In this document: positions 34,711-42,835 of the stretch, in pieces
How positions within the stretch are numbered: the stretch's first letter is position 1
How the letters are laid out: each line of letters begins with the position of its first letter
Source of the DNA: Deltaproteobacteria bacterium
Lineage (GTDB): Bacteria > Myxococcota_A > UBA9160 > UBA4427
DNA: 64,000 nt
Reading direction: 5' to 3'
Assembly (NCBI GenBank): GCA_002719955.1
Contig: PBFW01000013.1
Location: 50,432-114,431 of the forward strand
Program-made: the position numbers and the translations under genes
Notes under the pieces: model-generated
What the model saw: only the letters and a program-made list of their open reading frames with translations
The model's database searches: none
Told to the model about the DNA's origin: nothing

Positions 34711-35837
34711 CGTTATTCGCGAGGCTGGAAAGCGCCACTCGCGAGGTCTGGCAGACCGCCTTTCGCCTCGTTCCCTGGCCCACCAAAGCCGGCCTGCGCT
34801 CGGTCGGCACACCCGACGAAGCGAGCCCCGTGCTGGTGACCTGCAATTACGACCTCACGGTGCGCCGTCTGTTGAAGGCGCTCGCAGGCTGCGACGCCTG
34901 GGTGGTGGTCGCCCCCACCCGCGGTATCAACGTGTGGTGCGCAGCAGCGGGGGGGCATATGGGCAGCCATCAGGTGGTGAGTGCACTCAAAACGTCGGGC
35001 GTGGCCGATCGCGTTGACCACCGCGACGTGATCCTTCCCCAGCTCGCCGCGACGGGTGTCTTGGCGCTCGATGTCTTTCGCCGCAGCCGCTGGCGAGTCC
35101 GCTTCGGTCCCGTCGCGGCGTCCCAACTGCCCGCCTACCTCGCTGCGGGGGCGGGCAAGGGTGAGAAGACCGAGGCCATGCGCCGCGTGACCTTCCCGGC
35201 GAGCGACCGCATGCAGATGGCGGCTTCCTGGGCGGCGCCCGCATCCATCGTCTTCGGCGGCCTCGCACTCCTCTTCGAGCCCGCCTGGGCCTGGCCGCTC
35301 TGTTTACTCGTCAGCGTCATGGCGATCGCGGTCTTCGCGATCTTCGATCGCCTCGGCGCGCATCGGAAAGCGATCCTGGCTGTCGCCTCGACGACCGGAG
35401 CGCTCAGCATCACCCTCCTCTTCGGCGGGGGGGGCGTCGCCGCAGCCGTCGCGATGGCCGCGGCTCTCTCGATGGCCGCCGCCCTGACCTTCGACTACGA
35501 GGGCACCACGCCGCTCGAGGGGAGCGGCCATTTTGAAGGGCGAGCGTGGACAATCACGCTGGATACGGACCGGTGTGAGGCGATTGACCGGTGTTGGGAG
35601 GTGTGCCCCAAAGGCTGCTTCGAAAAGCTCGAGGGCAGGAACAAGATCGAACTCGCCCACGAGGATCGATGCATCCGCTGCGGCGCGTGCGTCGTGCAGT
35701 GTCCCCAGGACGCCCTCTTCTTTCAAGATTCGGACGGGGCGCGCATCGAGCCGGACGTGATCCGCCGTTTCAAGCTGAACCTATTGGGTCAGCGGTCGGT
35801 CGATTCGTCGTCCTCCGACGCCGGCGCGGGATCGTGA
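34707..35837 (+). CDS. hgcA: HgcA/HgcB-like fused corrinoid-ferredoxin membrane protein
   Basis: A 376-residue protein from ATG 34707. Residues 40-165 match the HgcA corrinoid-binding domain: PVLVTCNYDLT, TRGINVWCAA with the cap-helix Cys78 (lower axial cobalt ligand in HgcA), HRDVILPQLAATGV, FGPVAASQLPAYLAAG and MRRVTF. Residues 170-262 form about four to five membrane helices as in HgcA. Residues 280-335 are an HgcB-like ferredoxin: one complete cluster (C322/C325/C328/C332) and one with C290, C296, C300 and isoleucine 293 where the second cysteine is expected. The cap motif reads NVWCAAAGG instead of NVWCAAGK. HgcA and HgcB are normally separate; they methylate mercury. The function of this fused variant is open. 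Confidence 0.82.
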   Translation: MTLFARLESATREVWQTAFRLVPWPTKAGLRSVGTPDEASPVLVTCNYDLTVRRLLKALAGCDAWVVVAPTRGINVWCAAAGGHMGSHQVVSALKTSGVADRVDHRDVILPQLAATGVLALDVFRRSRWRVRFGPVAASQLPAYLAAGAGKGEKTEAMRRVTFPASDRMQMAASWAAPASIVFGGLALLFEPAWAWPLCLLVSVMAIAVFAIFDRLGAHRKAILAVASTTGALSITLLFGGGGVAAAVAMAAALSMAAALTFDYEGTTPLEGSGHFEGRAWTITLDTDRCEAIDRCWEVCPKGCFEKLEGRNKIELAHEDRCIRCGACVVQCPQDALFFQDSDGARIEPDVIRRFKLNLLGQRSVDSSSSDAGAGS

Positions 35838-35940
35838 CGATTTCGAGGGGCTCGAGAACAAGGATCGGAGAGCGTCCAGTCGTCGGAAGTCGGCCGCAAT
35901 GGCAAATCTACGGAGTGGAGTCCGCAGACGGATTCGGCGC

Positions 35941-36618
35941 ATGCCGTCGCGACGGCGCGTGGTTCGTTCGCGTCGAACCTTTCTGGCCCAGTCGATCTTC
36001 TTCTTCGCCACAAGCGCCACCTTCGCCGCGCGCCTCTTCGGTCTCTCGGAAAAGGGGGATCTGTCACGCGGAAGGATTGCCGCCTTTCGACCGGACGGGC
36101 TGATTCGGCCGCCCACACCGCCAATCGCAACGACGGGGCTTCAGGCGGAGCTGCATTCGCTGCGGACTCTGCGGCACCGTATGTGAGAGCAGCTGCATTC
36201 AACATTTCGGTCTCGATGAACCCGAGCACGGAGCGTTCACCCCCTATCTCGATGTGCGGGACCGCTCCTGTGTGCTCTGTATTCGCTGCACGAAGGTCTG
36301 TCCCACCGGTGCGCTTTCCGAGGTGGAAGACGAACTCGAGGTCATCGCCAAGCGCGTCGATATGGGAAAGGCCTGGTCGATCCCGACCGCTGCCTGTCTT
36401 GTCAGGGCAGGATCTGCGGCATCTGTCATGACGCCTGCCCTCTCCCGGGCAAAGCGATTCGGCTGGTTTCCGGAGCCAAGCCCCTGGTGATCACAGACGG
36501 ATGCGTCGGATGCGGACGCTGCGTCGAATTATGTCCACAGAATCCTACGGCGATCGACATCCGGAGGCGCTGCCGAAAACCTACTCCTCCGACACGCTCT
36601 ATCGGAGCAATCAGGTGA
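35941..36618 (+). pseudogene. NapG-like polyferredoxin, frameshifted
   Basis: ATG 35941 opens a Tat-like N-terminus (SRRTFLAQSIFFFATSATFA). Two frames later the cysteine groups are all recognisable: SCIRCGLCGTVCESSC near 36150, CVLCIRCTKVCP near 36270, then after another frame change near 36366 CLSCQGRICGICHDACP and CVGCGRCVELCP, ending at 36618. So a complete four-cluster NapG-type ferredoxin was once present, with at least two indels. It follows the HgcAB-like gene on the same strand and overlaps the NapH-like remnant, repeating the gene order of the intact cluster at 12778-14855. Confidence 0.75.
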
Positions 36619-37061
36619 TCGGGGGGGGCGTCGCTGCCGAACTCTTCGGTATCCCCTCCATGGATCCGCTCGCCGGCGCGCTGGCGATGCGCGGAGACGA
36701 CGCTTCACTGCGTACGCTGCTCACCCTCACGATCCCCGTTGTATTGGCACTCGTCGCAGGACGCGCCTTTGTGGTTGGTTCTGCATGTTCGGAACGCTTT
36801 CACGGGCACTCGACGCGCTCTGCGCGCGGTTTTCACACGACCGCTTCATGGCGTTGCCCAGGCGGCCCTGGCTCCGCTAGGGCGCGCTGATCGTCGTTCT
36901 CACGACAAGTCTGCTCGGTAGCCATTTATTGCTCTATCTCCTATTGCCCTACCTGCTGCTTCAGCAGAGTGTGTACTCGGCTTGGTTGCTCGGCGGAGGG
37001 AGCGCGATCGTCACGGGGAGCATCACGGTGAACAAGGGCATCGGACAGATTTGGCGCTCGG
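36531..37061 (+). pseudogene. NapH-like remnant
   Basis: From ATG 36531 the frame gives SYGDRHPEALPKTYSSDTLY, LFGIPSMDPLAGALA and a membrane helix LLTLTIPVVLALVAGRAF, the NapH pattern. A frame change near 36770 restores CGWFCMFGTLSRALD, a stop occurs near 36880, and a last hydrophobic stretch (LLLYLLLPYLLLQQSVYSAW) runs into the 3' end of the P450 gene. The second CxxxCP motif and ferredoxin part are missing. With the NapG remnant it shows a second electron-transfer module in decay next to the HgcAB-like gene. Confidence 0.65.
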
Positions 37062-38333
37062 TCAGCAACGCCTCGCTTCGGCCTCCGGATCGATTCGGTA
37101 TCGGATCGGCATCGACTTGATGCCCCCCACGCTGCTCGACCGCAGTCGTTCGACGGACCCCGCCGGCGCGATTTCGTCGAAGCGCCCGACCAGCTCTCGC
37201 AACATCACCCGCAACTCGAGCCGCGCCAGATTCGCTCCCATGCAATAGTGCTCGCCCACACCGAGAGCCAGATGGGGATTCGGGTGGCGACTAATATCGA
37301 AGCGAAAAGGATCTTCGAAGACGCGCTCATCTCGGTTCCCGGACGCGTAGAAGAGCGCAAGGGTTTCACCCGCCCGGATCTTCTGGCCCCCGATCTCGAC
37401 GTCTTCGACCGGTGTCCGGGCCATCTGGACCACCGGCGTGGACCAGCGAAGCACCTCTTCGGTGGCCCGCGTGACGGCCGAGGGGTCCTCGGCGAGCATC
37501 CGCCATTGGTCGGGATTCTCGAAGAAGCCCTGCATCCCACCGCTCAGCGCATTACGGGTGGTCTCCGTCCCGCCAACGACGATGAACAGACAATAGGAAG
37601 TGAGCTGATGCGGCGTGAGGGGGGCTCCGTCGATCTCGGCGCGGGTGAGCACGCTCACCAGATCCTCGCCATCGCCCCCGCGACGATCATCCGTCAACTC
37701 GCCGAAATAGGCATAGAGTTCTGCGGAAGCTCGCAGACGCGTCTCGTGGGCCGTTTCATCGGGCCTCTGATATTGCGGATCGGTCGCCCCGACGACCGCA
37801 TTCGCCCAATCCGAGAGAAGCCCCCAATCGCTGCGGGGCAGGCTGAGCATCCACGCGACGACGGCCAACGGAAGCGGTGCCGAAACCTTCTCGACGAAAT
37901 CGCATTCGCCCTCGATCGCCTCCTGCGCGAGGTCGTCGATGATCTCGCGTGCGAGGTCGGAAACCTCGGACTCGATCGCCCGCATCCCGCGCGGCGTGAA
38001 GCGGCGCGCCAACAGTTCACGGAATTGGCGATGCTGCGGGGGATCCATATGGATCATCGTCTCGGGCTCGCGCTCGTCCTCACTTGCGTAGTCCGCACCC
38101 ACCACGATCTGGAATCTCGGACGATTCGAAAAAAGCCGCGGTCGGCGGGAGACCTCGACGATGTCTTCGTGGCGGGTCAGAGCCCAGAACGGGTAGTCGG
38201 GTCCTTCGAAATAATAGACGGGCGCTTCGCGCCGCAGCCGACTCCACGTCTCGTGGGGATAACCGCTCTCGGCGTAGAGACCGGGATCGATCAGCTCCGC
38301 CCCTGCCAGATCCGCACCTGCATTCCGCGTCAT
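37062..38333 (-). CDS. Cytochrome P450
   Basis: A 423-residue soluble bacterial P450. The I-helix oxygen-binding motif is VVGGTETTRN (residues 252-261), the K-helix ExxR is EVLR (293-296), and the heme-binding loop is LALGVGEHYCMGANLARLE with the thiolate ligand C364. Also present are the HMDPPQHRQFRELL C-helix region and FANDERVFEDPFRFD-type meander (here RDERVFEDPFRFD). Members in this group hydroxylate terpenoid, steroid or fatty-acid substrates using ferredoxin. No ferredoxin partner is adjacent. It precedes a SnoaL-like gene on the other side of a short gap, and neither is clearly co-transcribed with the nitrilase. Confidence 0.92.
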   Translation of the reverse strand: MTRNAGADLAGAELIDPGLYAESGYPHETWSRLRREAPVYYFEGPDYPFWALTRHEDIVEVSRRPRLFSNRPRFQIVVGADYASEDEREPETMIHMDPPQHRQFRELLARRFTPRGMRAIESEVSDLAREIIDDLAQEAIEGECDFVEKVSAPLPLAVVAWMLSLPRSDWGLLSDWANAVVGATDPQYQRPDETAHETRLRASAELYAYFGELTDDRRGGDGEDLVSVLTRAEIDGAPLTPHQLTSYCLFIVVGGTETTRNALSGGMQGFFENPDQWRMLAEDPSAVTRATEEVLRWSTPVVQMARTPVEDVEIGGQKIRAGETLALFYASGNRDERVFEDPFRFDISRHPNPHLALGVGEHYCMGANLARLELRVMLRELVGRFDEIAPAGSVERLRSSSVGGIKSMPIRYRIDPEAEARRC

Positions 38334-38403
38334 TCAAGCCCTCCCGATGAGCTTCGATGGAGTGTGGCGCGTTCGAGACACCCGGCGTCCATCAAGCGGC
38401 CGA

Positions 38404-38817
38404 TCATGTGCCGAGGGTGCTGTCGACGGCTCCGCCGTATTCCCAATACGCCCGAACCGACCAGACCTTGCCCTCGTCGTTCACCCGGTAGATCACGATC
38501 GCCTCGACCTCGAGCGGCGGCAGTCCAGGCACCTCGTTGGTCGAATCGACGAGAAAGGCACATTCTTTTCCACGTGGCTTCGCCTTTACGCATTCCACCG
38601 TCATCTTGCCCAAACCAATACTCGCGTCCCAGAACTTCGCGAGATCGGATTTGCGATGTCCCTGACCGGCGGGATCGAGAGGCGAAACCCCCACCGGATC
38701 CTCGAAGAGGCAATCCTCTGAAAAGAGGTCAATCCAGTCTTGCTTCCGCCCGGTACTCATGAGACGAAAACTGTCGAGCCCCGCTCGCTGGGCAGGCTGA
38801 TCCTCGGGAATTTCCAC
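38404..38817 (-). CDS. SnoaL/NTF2-like small protein
   Basis: A 137-residue protein with the cone-shaped NTF2-like layout: an N-terminal helix, WIDLFSEDCLFEDPVG, then a mixed sheet ending VNDEGKVWSVRAYWEYGG. This is the pattern of SnoaL/ketosteroid-isomerase-like proteins. GTG 38817 is used as start because GGAGGAGCAGAC lies directly before it; a later ATG (MSTGRKQD) would cut a conserved helix. Such proteins isomerise or cyclise steroid or polyketide intermediates, but many have no known activity. It lies upstream of the P450 gene on the same strand, 70 bases away, suggesting a shared transcript. Confidence 0.75.
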   Translation of the reverse strand: MEIPEDQPAQRAGLDSFRLMSTGRKQDWIDLFSEDCLFEDPVGVSPLDPAGQGHRKSDLAKFWDASIGLGKMTVECVKAKPRGKECAFLVDSTNEVPGLPPLEVEAIVIYRVNDEGKVWSVRAYWEYGGAVDSTLGT

Positions 38818-38870
38818 GTCTGCTCCTCCGCCTGACTTCCCTTTATAAAATCCCGTTCCCCTCTTGTCGA

Positions 38871-39848
38871 TCAGGGGCCGTGAATCAGCTTGGTGTACTC
38901 CGAAGCGATCAGCTCTGATGTTTCCGAGAGGCGATTGGCGCGCCAATCGCGCCACGGGAAAATATTCTCCCAGCGATGAAGCTTCTCGAAACTCACCGTG
39001 GCCGAAATCAATTCCTCGCTCGGTCCGGCCACCACGTAGGGTCGTGCGAAGGCAGGGAAATCTGGGCCCGCGATCAGGCTATTGCCGGCATAATTCCCGC
39101 TACGTCCCTCGTCGACGGCACCCGCGGCATAACTTTCGGGTCGATCAGAACCGGCGACCTGATTCGCGCTGACGGCGTAAACGAAATTCTCCTGTGCACG
39201 GGTGCAGGTGACGGCGACCATATTCTCGCGTTTGTGTGGCCCGTCGAAGGATGCGCAGGTGTTGAGGATCACGCGCGCACCCTTGAGCGCGAGCAAACGG
39301 GTCGGCTCCGGATTGAACCAGAAGTCGTAACAGATGATCACACCGACGGGGCCGAAACGCGTCTCGAAGATGGGCAATGACTTGCCGGGCTCGAAGGTGA
39401 TGCCCTCGGTGACCCACGGAAGCGTGCCCAGATGGAGCTTGCGGTAAGTCCCCTGGATGCCTTCGGGGCCCACGAAGGCGGAGGCGTTGTAGAGGATCCG
39501 AGGGTCCCGCGCGTCGCGCTCGATCAGGCCAAAGGCCACATAGAGGTCGAGTTCTCGAGCCAGTTCGGCGACACGTTCCGTCGAAGGTCCGGGAACGGTC
39601 TCCGCGAGATCGGCGTGGTAATCGCATTCAGTCGCGCCTTCGCGGCAGGGCGTGCAGCCGCCGCAACCGGTCAGCGCCTCCTCCGGAAAGGCGAGGATCT
39701 CCACGCCCTGTGAGGCGGCCTCTCGCATATTTGTTTCGATCTTTGCGAGATTGGCCGCCTTGTCTCCTGGAACACAGGTGAAATTGACGGCGCCGAGGGT
39801 CACGGTCTTCTCGTAGCCGGAATATCGCTCGGGGATCATTGGGGGCAC
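38871..39848 (-). CDS. Nitrilase-superfamily carbon-nitrogen hydrolase
   Basis: A 325-residue nitrilase-fold hydrolase. The catalytic triad is present: glutamate in ILAFPEEALTG, lysine in GTYRKLHLGTLPW and the nucleophilic cysteine in VGVIICYDFWFNPEPTR. A cysteine-rich insertion (CGGCTPCREGATECDYH) near residues 62-78 is unusual for the family and could bind a metal. Members hydrolyse nitriles or amides, or act as N-carbamoylases. ATG 39848 or the slightly later ATG three codons on is the start. It stands upstream of the SnoaL-like and P450 genes and may be the first gene of that unit. Confidence 0.88.
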   Translation of the reverse strand: MPPMIPERYSGYEKTVTLGAVNFTCVPGDKAANLAKIETNMREAASQGVEILAFPEEALTGCGGCTPCREGATECDYHADLAETVPGPSTERVAELARELDLYVAFGLIERDARDPRILYNASAFVGPEGIQGTYRKLHLGTLPWVTEGITFEPGKSLPIFETRFGPVGVIICYDFWFNPEPTRLLALKGARVILNTCASFDGPHKRENMVAVTCTRAQENFVYAVSANQVAGSDRPESYAAGAVDEGRSGNYAGNSLIAGPDFPAFARPYVVAGPSEELISATVSFEKLHRWENIFPWRDWRANRLSETSELIASEYTKLIHGP

Positions 39849-40102
39849 TCCTTTCGACCTCCAGGTTGAGATAGATCGCTGGACGTCTGCGCCATTCTAG
39901 TGCGTTCGATGGCGCTTGTGAGCCGCTGCGGTCGGGTCCGATGCTGAGCGCGTCGATCTCGCCTCCTGCGACCAGACGACGGAAATCACGAGGCCCCTTT
40001 TTTTCGGCTTCGATCGTCGTCATGATATCGACCAGGGTGTCGCCAGCCCGGAGGACGACCACCGGGAATCCATCGGATACGTGACGGGGAGGGGCTTCGT
40101 TC
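39849..40102. other. Divergent intergenic region with a doubtful small ORF
   Basis: This 254-base region separates the nitrilase gene from the FAH gene and should hold both promoters. A minus-strand open frame beginning at 40104 (ATG overlapping the opposite FAH start) reads GFPVVVLRAGDTLVDIMTT and then loses coding character near 39900. It could be a truncated gene, but no family is recognised and the start overlap is odd. No clear palindrome or terminator was seen. Confidence 0.25.
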
Positions 40103-41026
40103 ATGAGTGATTACCGCCTGTTGACCTACGAAGGAGAGGAGGGACCGACCGCTGGGATCCTGATCGGAGATCGCATCCATCCGACCGGGACCGTTCTGGG
40201 GTCGAGCGCTCCCGCGCATACCATTCTGGACATCCTCGATCGATGGGACGCTTCTCGTCCCCTGCTCGAGGCGGCCGCCGCTTCTCCTCCGAGCGGCGGG
40301 AAGGCACTCGATTCGGTTCGTCTGCTGGCACCGCTGCTCTATCCCCCGACGGTCTACTACACGGGTGCGAACTACTGGGACCACGTCCTCGAGATGGCCG
40401 AGCTGAACCGAGATGCTGACGGCAACCTGCCCTCGACGGAAAAACCCGCGGACCCCTGGCTCAATATCAAGGCATCCCAGAGCACGGTCATCGGTCCTGG
40501 CGCACCGATTCGGATTCCGGCTTTCTCGAAGATGCTCGACTGGGAGGCGGAGATCGCGCTGGTCGTGGGTCGACCGGGTCGGAACCTGACTCCGGCGAAC
40601 GCACTCGATTGCCTGGCGGGCATGGCGATCGGGAACGACTTGTCGGCGCGCGACTTCGTGAAGCGGGAGAACTCGATCTTCGTCTGGGATTGGCTGGCCC
40701 AGAAATGTTTCGATGGCTCGACACCGCTGGGCCCCTGGATCACGCCCCTCTCCGCGATCCCCGACCCGAGCGCGATGTCGATCCAGCTGTGGGTGAACGA
40801 TGAGCTGAAGCAGGATTCGAACGCCTCGCAGCTGGTACACGATTTTTCGGAGCTTCTCGTTTACCTGTCGCTGCACGTCACGTTACAGCCTGGGGACGTT
40901 ATCTTGACCGGGACGCCCGCTGGAGTGGGCTTTCCGACAGGGGACTTCCTCCAGCCCGGAGATATCGTTCGCATCGCGGTCGAGGGCTGCGGTGTGCTCG
41001 AGAATCCGGTCGTAGACGGAGTGTGA
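40103..41026 (+). CDS. Fumarylacetoacetate hydrolase family protein
   Basis: A 307-residue FAH-family enzyme. The C-terminal catalytic domain shows the family motifs: YYTGANYWDHVLEM, SKMLDWEAEIALVVGR with metal-binding acidic residues, AGMAIGNDLSARDF, and GDVILTGTPAGVGF. All expected metal ligands (Glu, Glu, Asp) appear present. The family cleaves C-C bonds of dicarbonyl ring-cleavage products or acts as hydratase/isomerase on them. It starts an operon with an extradiol-dioxygenase-type protein, a MaoC hydratase and an acyl-CoA synthetase, which fits hydrolysis after meta cleavage of a catechol-like ring. Confidence 0.9.
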   Translation: MSDYRLLTYEGEEGPTAGILIGDRIHPTGTVLGSSAPAHTILDILDRWDASRPLLEAAAASPPSGGKALDSVRLLAPLLYPPTVYYTGANYWDHVLEMAELNRDADGNLPSTEKPADPWLNIKASQSTVIGPGAPIRIPAFSKMLDWEAEIALVVGRPGRNLTPANALDCLAGMAIGNDLSARDFVKRENSIFVWDWLAQKCFDGSTPLGPWITPLSAIPDPSAMSIQLWVNDELKQDSNASQLVHDFSELLVYLSLHVTLQPGDVILTGTPAGVGFPTGDFLQPGDIVRIAVEGCGVLENPVVDGV

Positions 41027-41030
41027 TTCG

Positions 41031-41936
41031 ATGGAGATTCGCGGAATCGGTTATCTAGGCTTGAATGAAACAGAGCTTGCCCCGTGGCGGGAATTCGGTG
41101 AGGACCTACTCGGCTTCATGCCCGTGCCGGCGGAGGATTCCGGGCGGCCCGAGAGCGACTGCGCTCTCTTTCGAATCGACCATCGGAACTGGCGTCTAGC
41201 GGTGCATCGCGCCGAAACGCCGGGCCTCGCCTATCTCGGATGGGAACTTTCCGACTGCGAGGCCTTCGAAGACGCCCGGGATCATCTCGTCTCCTGCGAC
41301 ATCACGCTCGACACGACCGTCGCCGCAAAGGATCGGGGCGTGAGCGCCCTGGTCCGTTTCGTCGACCCCTACGGACATGCGCACGAACTCTTCTACGGGG
41401 CACCGACGAACCTCGATCGACCCTTCGTGTCGCCCGCCGGCGTGACCGGTTTCGAGACGGACAACGGCCTGGGACATGTCCTCTTCGCCGTGCCCGACGC
41501 GCACAAAGCCGAAGACTATTACGCGCGGGTGCTCGGCATGAAGACCACCGACCGAATGGATATGGGCGGCGGCAAGCGCACGATCTTCATGCGCTCACGG
41601 GTGCGCCATCACATGCTCGCGCTCACCGATGTGCTGCCCCAGCACGGCTTCGGGCACGTGATGTTCGAGACCCGGCAGATCCGGGACGTGGGGAGCGCGT
41701 GGGATCGGGTCCAGGCCGCTGAAACACCGATTTTCATGTCGCTCGGGCAGCATGCCAATGACCCGGCGGTGTCCTTCTATGTCGAGACGCCCTCGGGCAA
41801 TGGCATCGAGTTCGGCTGGGCAGCCATGCTGATCGACGAGGCGCGCTGGATGGTGCGCGAAATCGGCCCGAACGAACTCTGGGGACATCGCGGCCCACAG
41901 ATGGACGAGATCGAAGCCGGGGGAGGCCGGGGATGA
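41031..41936 (+). CDS. Extradiol ring-cleavage dioxygenase, VOC type I (BphC-like)
   Basis: A 301-residue two-module VOC protein of the 2,3-dihydroxybiphenyl 1,2-dioxygenase type. The C-terminal module has the metal triad: histidine in NGLGHVLFAVPD, histidine in HGFGHVMFET and glutamate in GNGIEFGWA. The N-terminal module (residues 1-125, FVDPYGHAHELFYG at its end) is the structural half. The enzyme should open a catechol ring next to the hydroxyls using Fe(II) and O2. It begins five bases after the FAH stop, and its own stop overlaps the MaoC ATG, so the group is a single operon. Confidence 0.88.
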   Translation: MEIRGIGYLGLNETELAPWREFGEDLLGFMPVPAEDSGRPESDCALFRIDHRNWRLAVHRAETPGLAYLGWELSDCEAFEDARDHLVSCDITLDTTVAAKDRGVSALVRFVDPYGHAHELFYGAPTNLDRPFVSPAGVTGFETDNGLGHVLFAVPDAHKAEDYYARVLGMKTTDRMDMGGGKRTIFMRSRVRHHMLALTDVLPQHGFGHVMFETRQIRDVGSAWDRVQAAETPIFMSLGQHANDPAVSFYVETPSGNGIEFGWAAMLIDEARWMVREIGPNELWGHRGPQMDEIEAGGGRG

Positions 41937-42835
41937 CGATGGACCTTTCGCGGGTGGGCTTCGAATCGGAGCCCAAACGCATCACCTGGGCAGCCAGCGA
42001 TTGCAGCCTCTACGCGCTCTCCCTGGGCGCAGATTTCGGCGAACTTCCCTTCGTCGCAGAGGAAGCCATCGGTCATCCTCAGAAGGTCTTCCCGACCTTC
42101 GTTCTGGCCGGTGTCATGTCGGACGAGTCGGCCTCGTGGACCCATCCCGGTTTCCATACCGGCGACTACGATGTCCATCAGATCGTTCATGGTGAGCAGC
42201 GCCTCGAACTCTTCGCTCCCGTCGAGCCGAAGGGCGATGTCATGGTGCGGACACGGGTCGCGGGGATCTACGACAAGGGATCCGGAGCGTTGGTCGAATT
42301 GGTGGTGCACGCGGATGATCGGGCCTCGGGGACGCCGCTCTTTGCGGCCGTGACCTCCCTCTTCATCCGCGGAGAGGGTGGGTTCGGCGGTGAGCGGGGC
42401 CCGGCGCGACCCCAACTCGACCCGCCGAGTCGTGCGCCGGATTTCGAGGTGACCTACTCGACGCTTTCGGTCCAGAGCCTCCTCTATCGGCACGGGGGCC
42501 ATGATCCCCACCCGATTCACGTCGACCCCGAGGTGGCACGCCGCGGGGGCATGAAGGGACCAATCTTGATGGGTCTGAACACCCTGGGGATGGCCGGGCG
42601 CGCGGTCCTGCACACGGCCGGTGATTCGGAACCGGGCCGGCTCCGCTCGATCGAGGGACGCTTCGCCTCCCCTGCCTATAACGGGGACACGCTCACCACC
42701 CAGATGTGGACCGGCGACGACGTCGGTACCCAGGACGGAGAGGACGACGTCGTGCTCTACCGCGTCCTCAGCCATGAGGGCGCGGCGCTGCTCGACCGCG
42801 GCCGCGCGGTCTTCGCGCGGGATGCGTGGACATGA
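41933..42835 (+). CDS. MaoC-family hydratase (enoyl-CoA hydratase 2-like)
   Basis: A 300-residue double-hotdog protein starting at ATG 41933 (ATGA overlap with the dioxygenase) or ATG 41939. The C-terminal half carries a hydratase-2-type motif YRHGGHDPHPIHVDPEVAR, in which the usual DxNPxHxD reads HDPHPIHVD: histidine replaces asparagine, while the D and H catalytic pair are kept. The following GPILMGLNTLGMAGRAV matches the family. It should hydrate a trans-enoyl-CoA in side-chain or ring-fragment beta-oxidation. Its stop overlaps the acyl-CoA synthetase ATG. Confidence 0.87.
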   Translation: MTMDLSRVGFESEPKRITWAASDCSLYALSLGADFGELPFVAEEAIGHPQKVFPTFVLAGVMSDESASWTHPGFHTGDYDVHQIVHGEQRLELFAPVEPKGDVMVRTRVAGIYDKGSGALVELVVHADDRASGTPLFAAVTSLFIRGEGGFGGERGPARPQLDPPSRAPDFEVTYSTLSVQSLLYRHGGHDPHPIHVDPEVARRGGMKGPILMGLNTLGMAGRAVLHTAGDSEPGRLRSIEGRFASPAYNGDTLTTQMWTGDDVGTQDGEDDVVLYRVLSHEGAALLDRGRAVFARDAWT

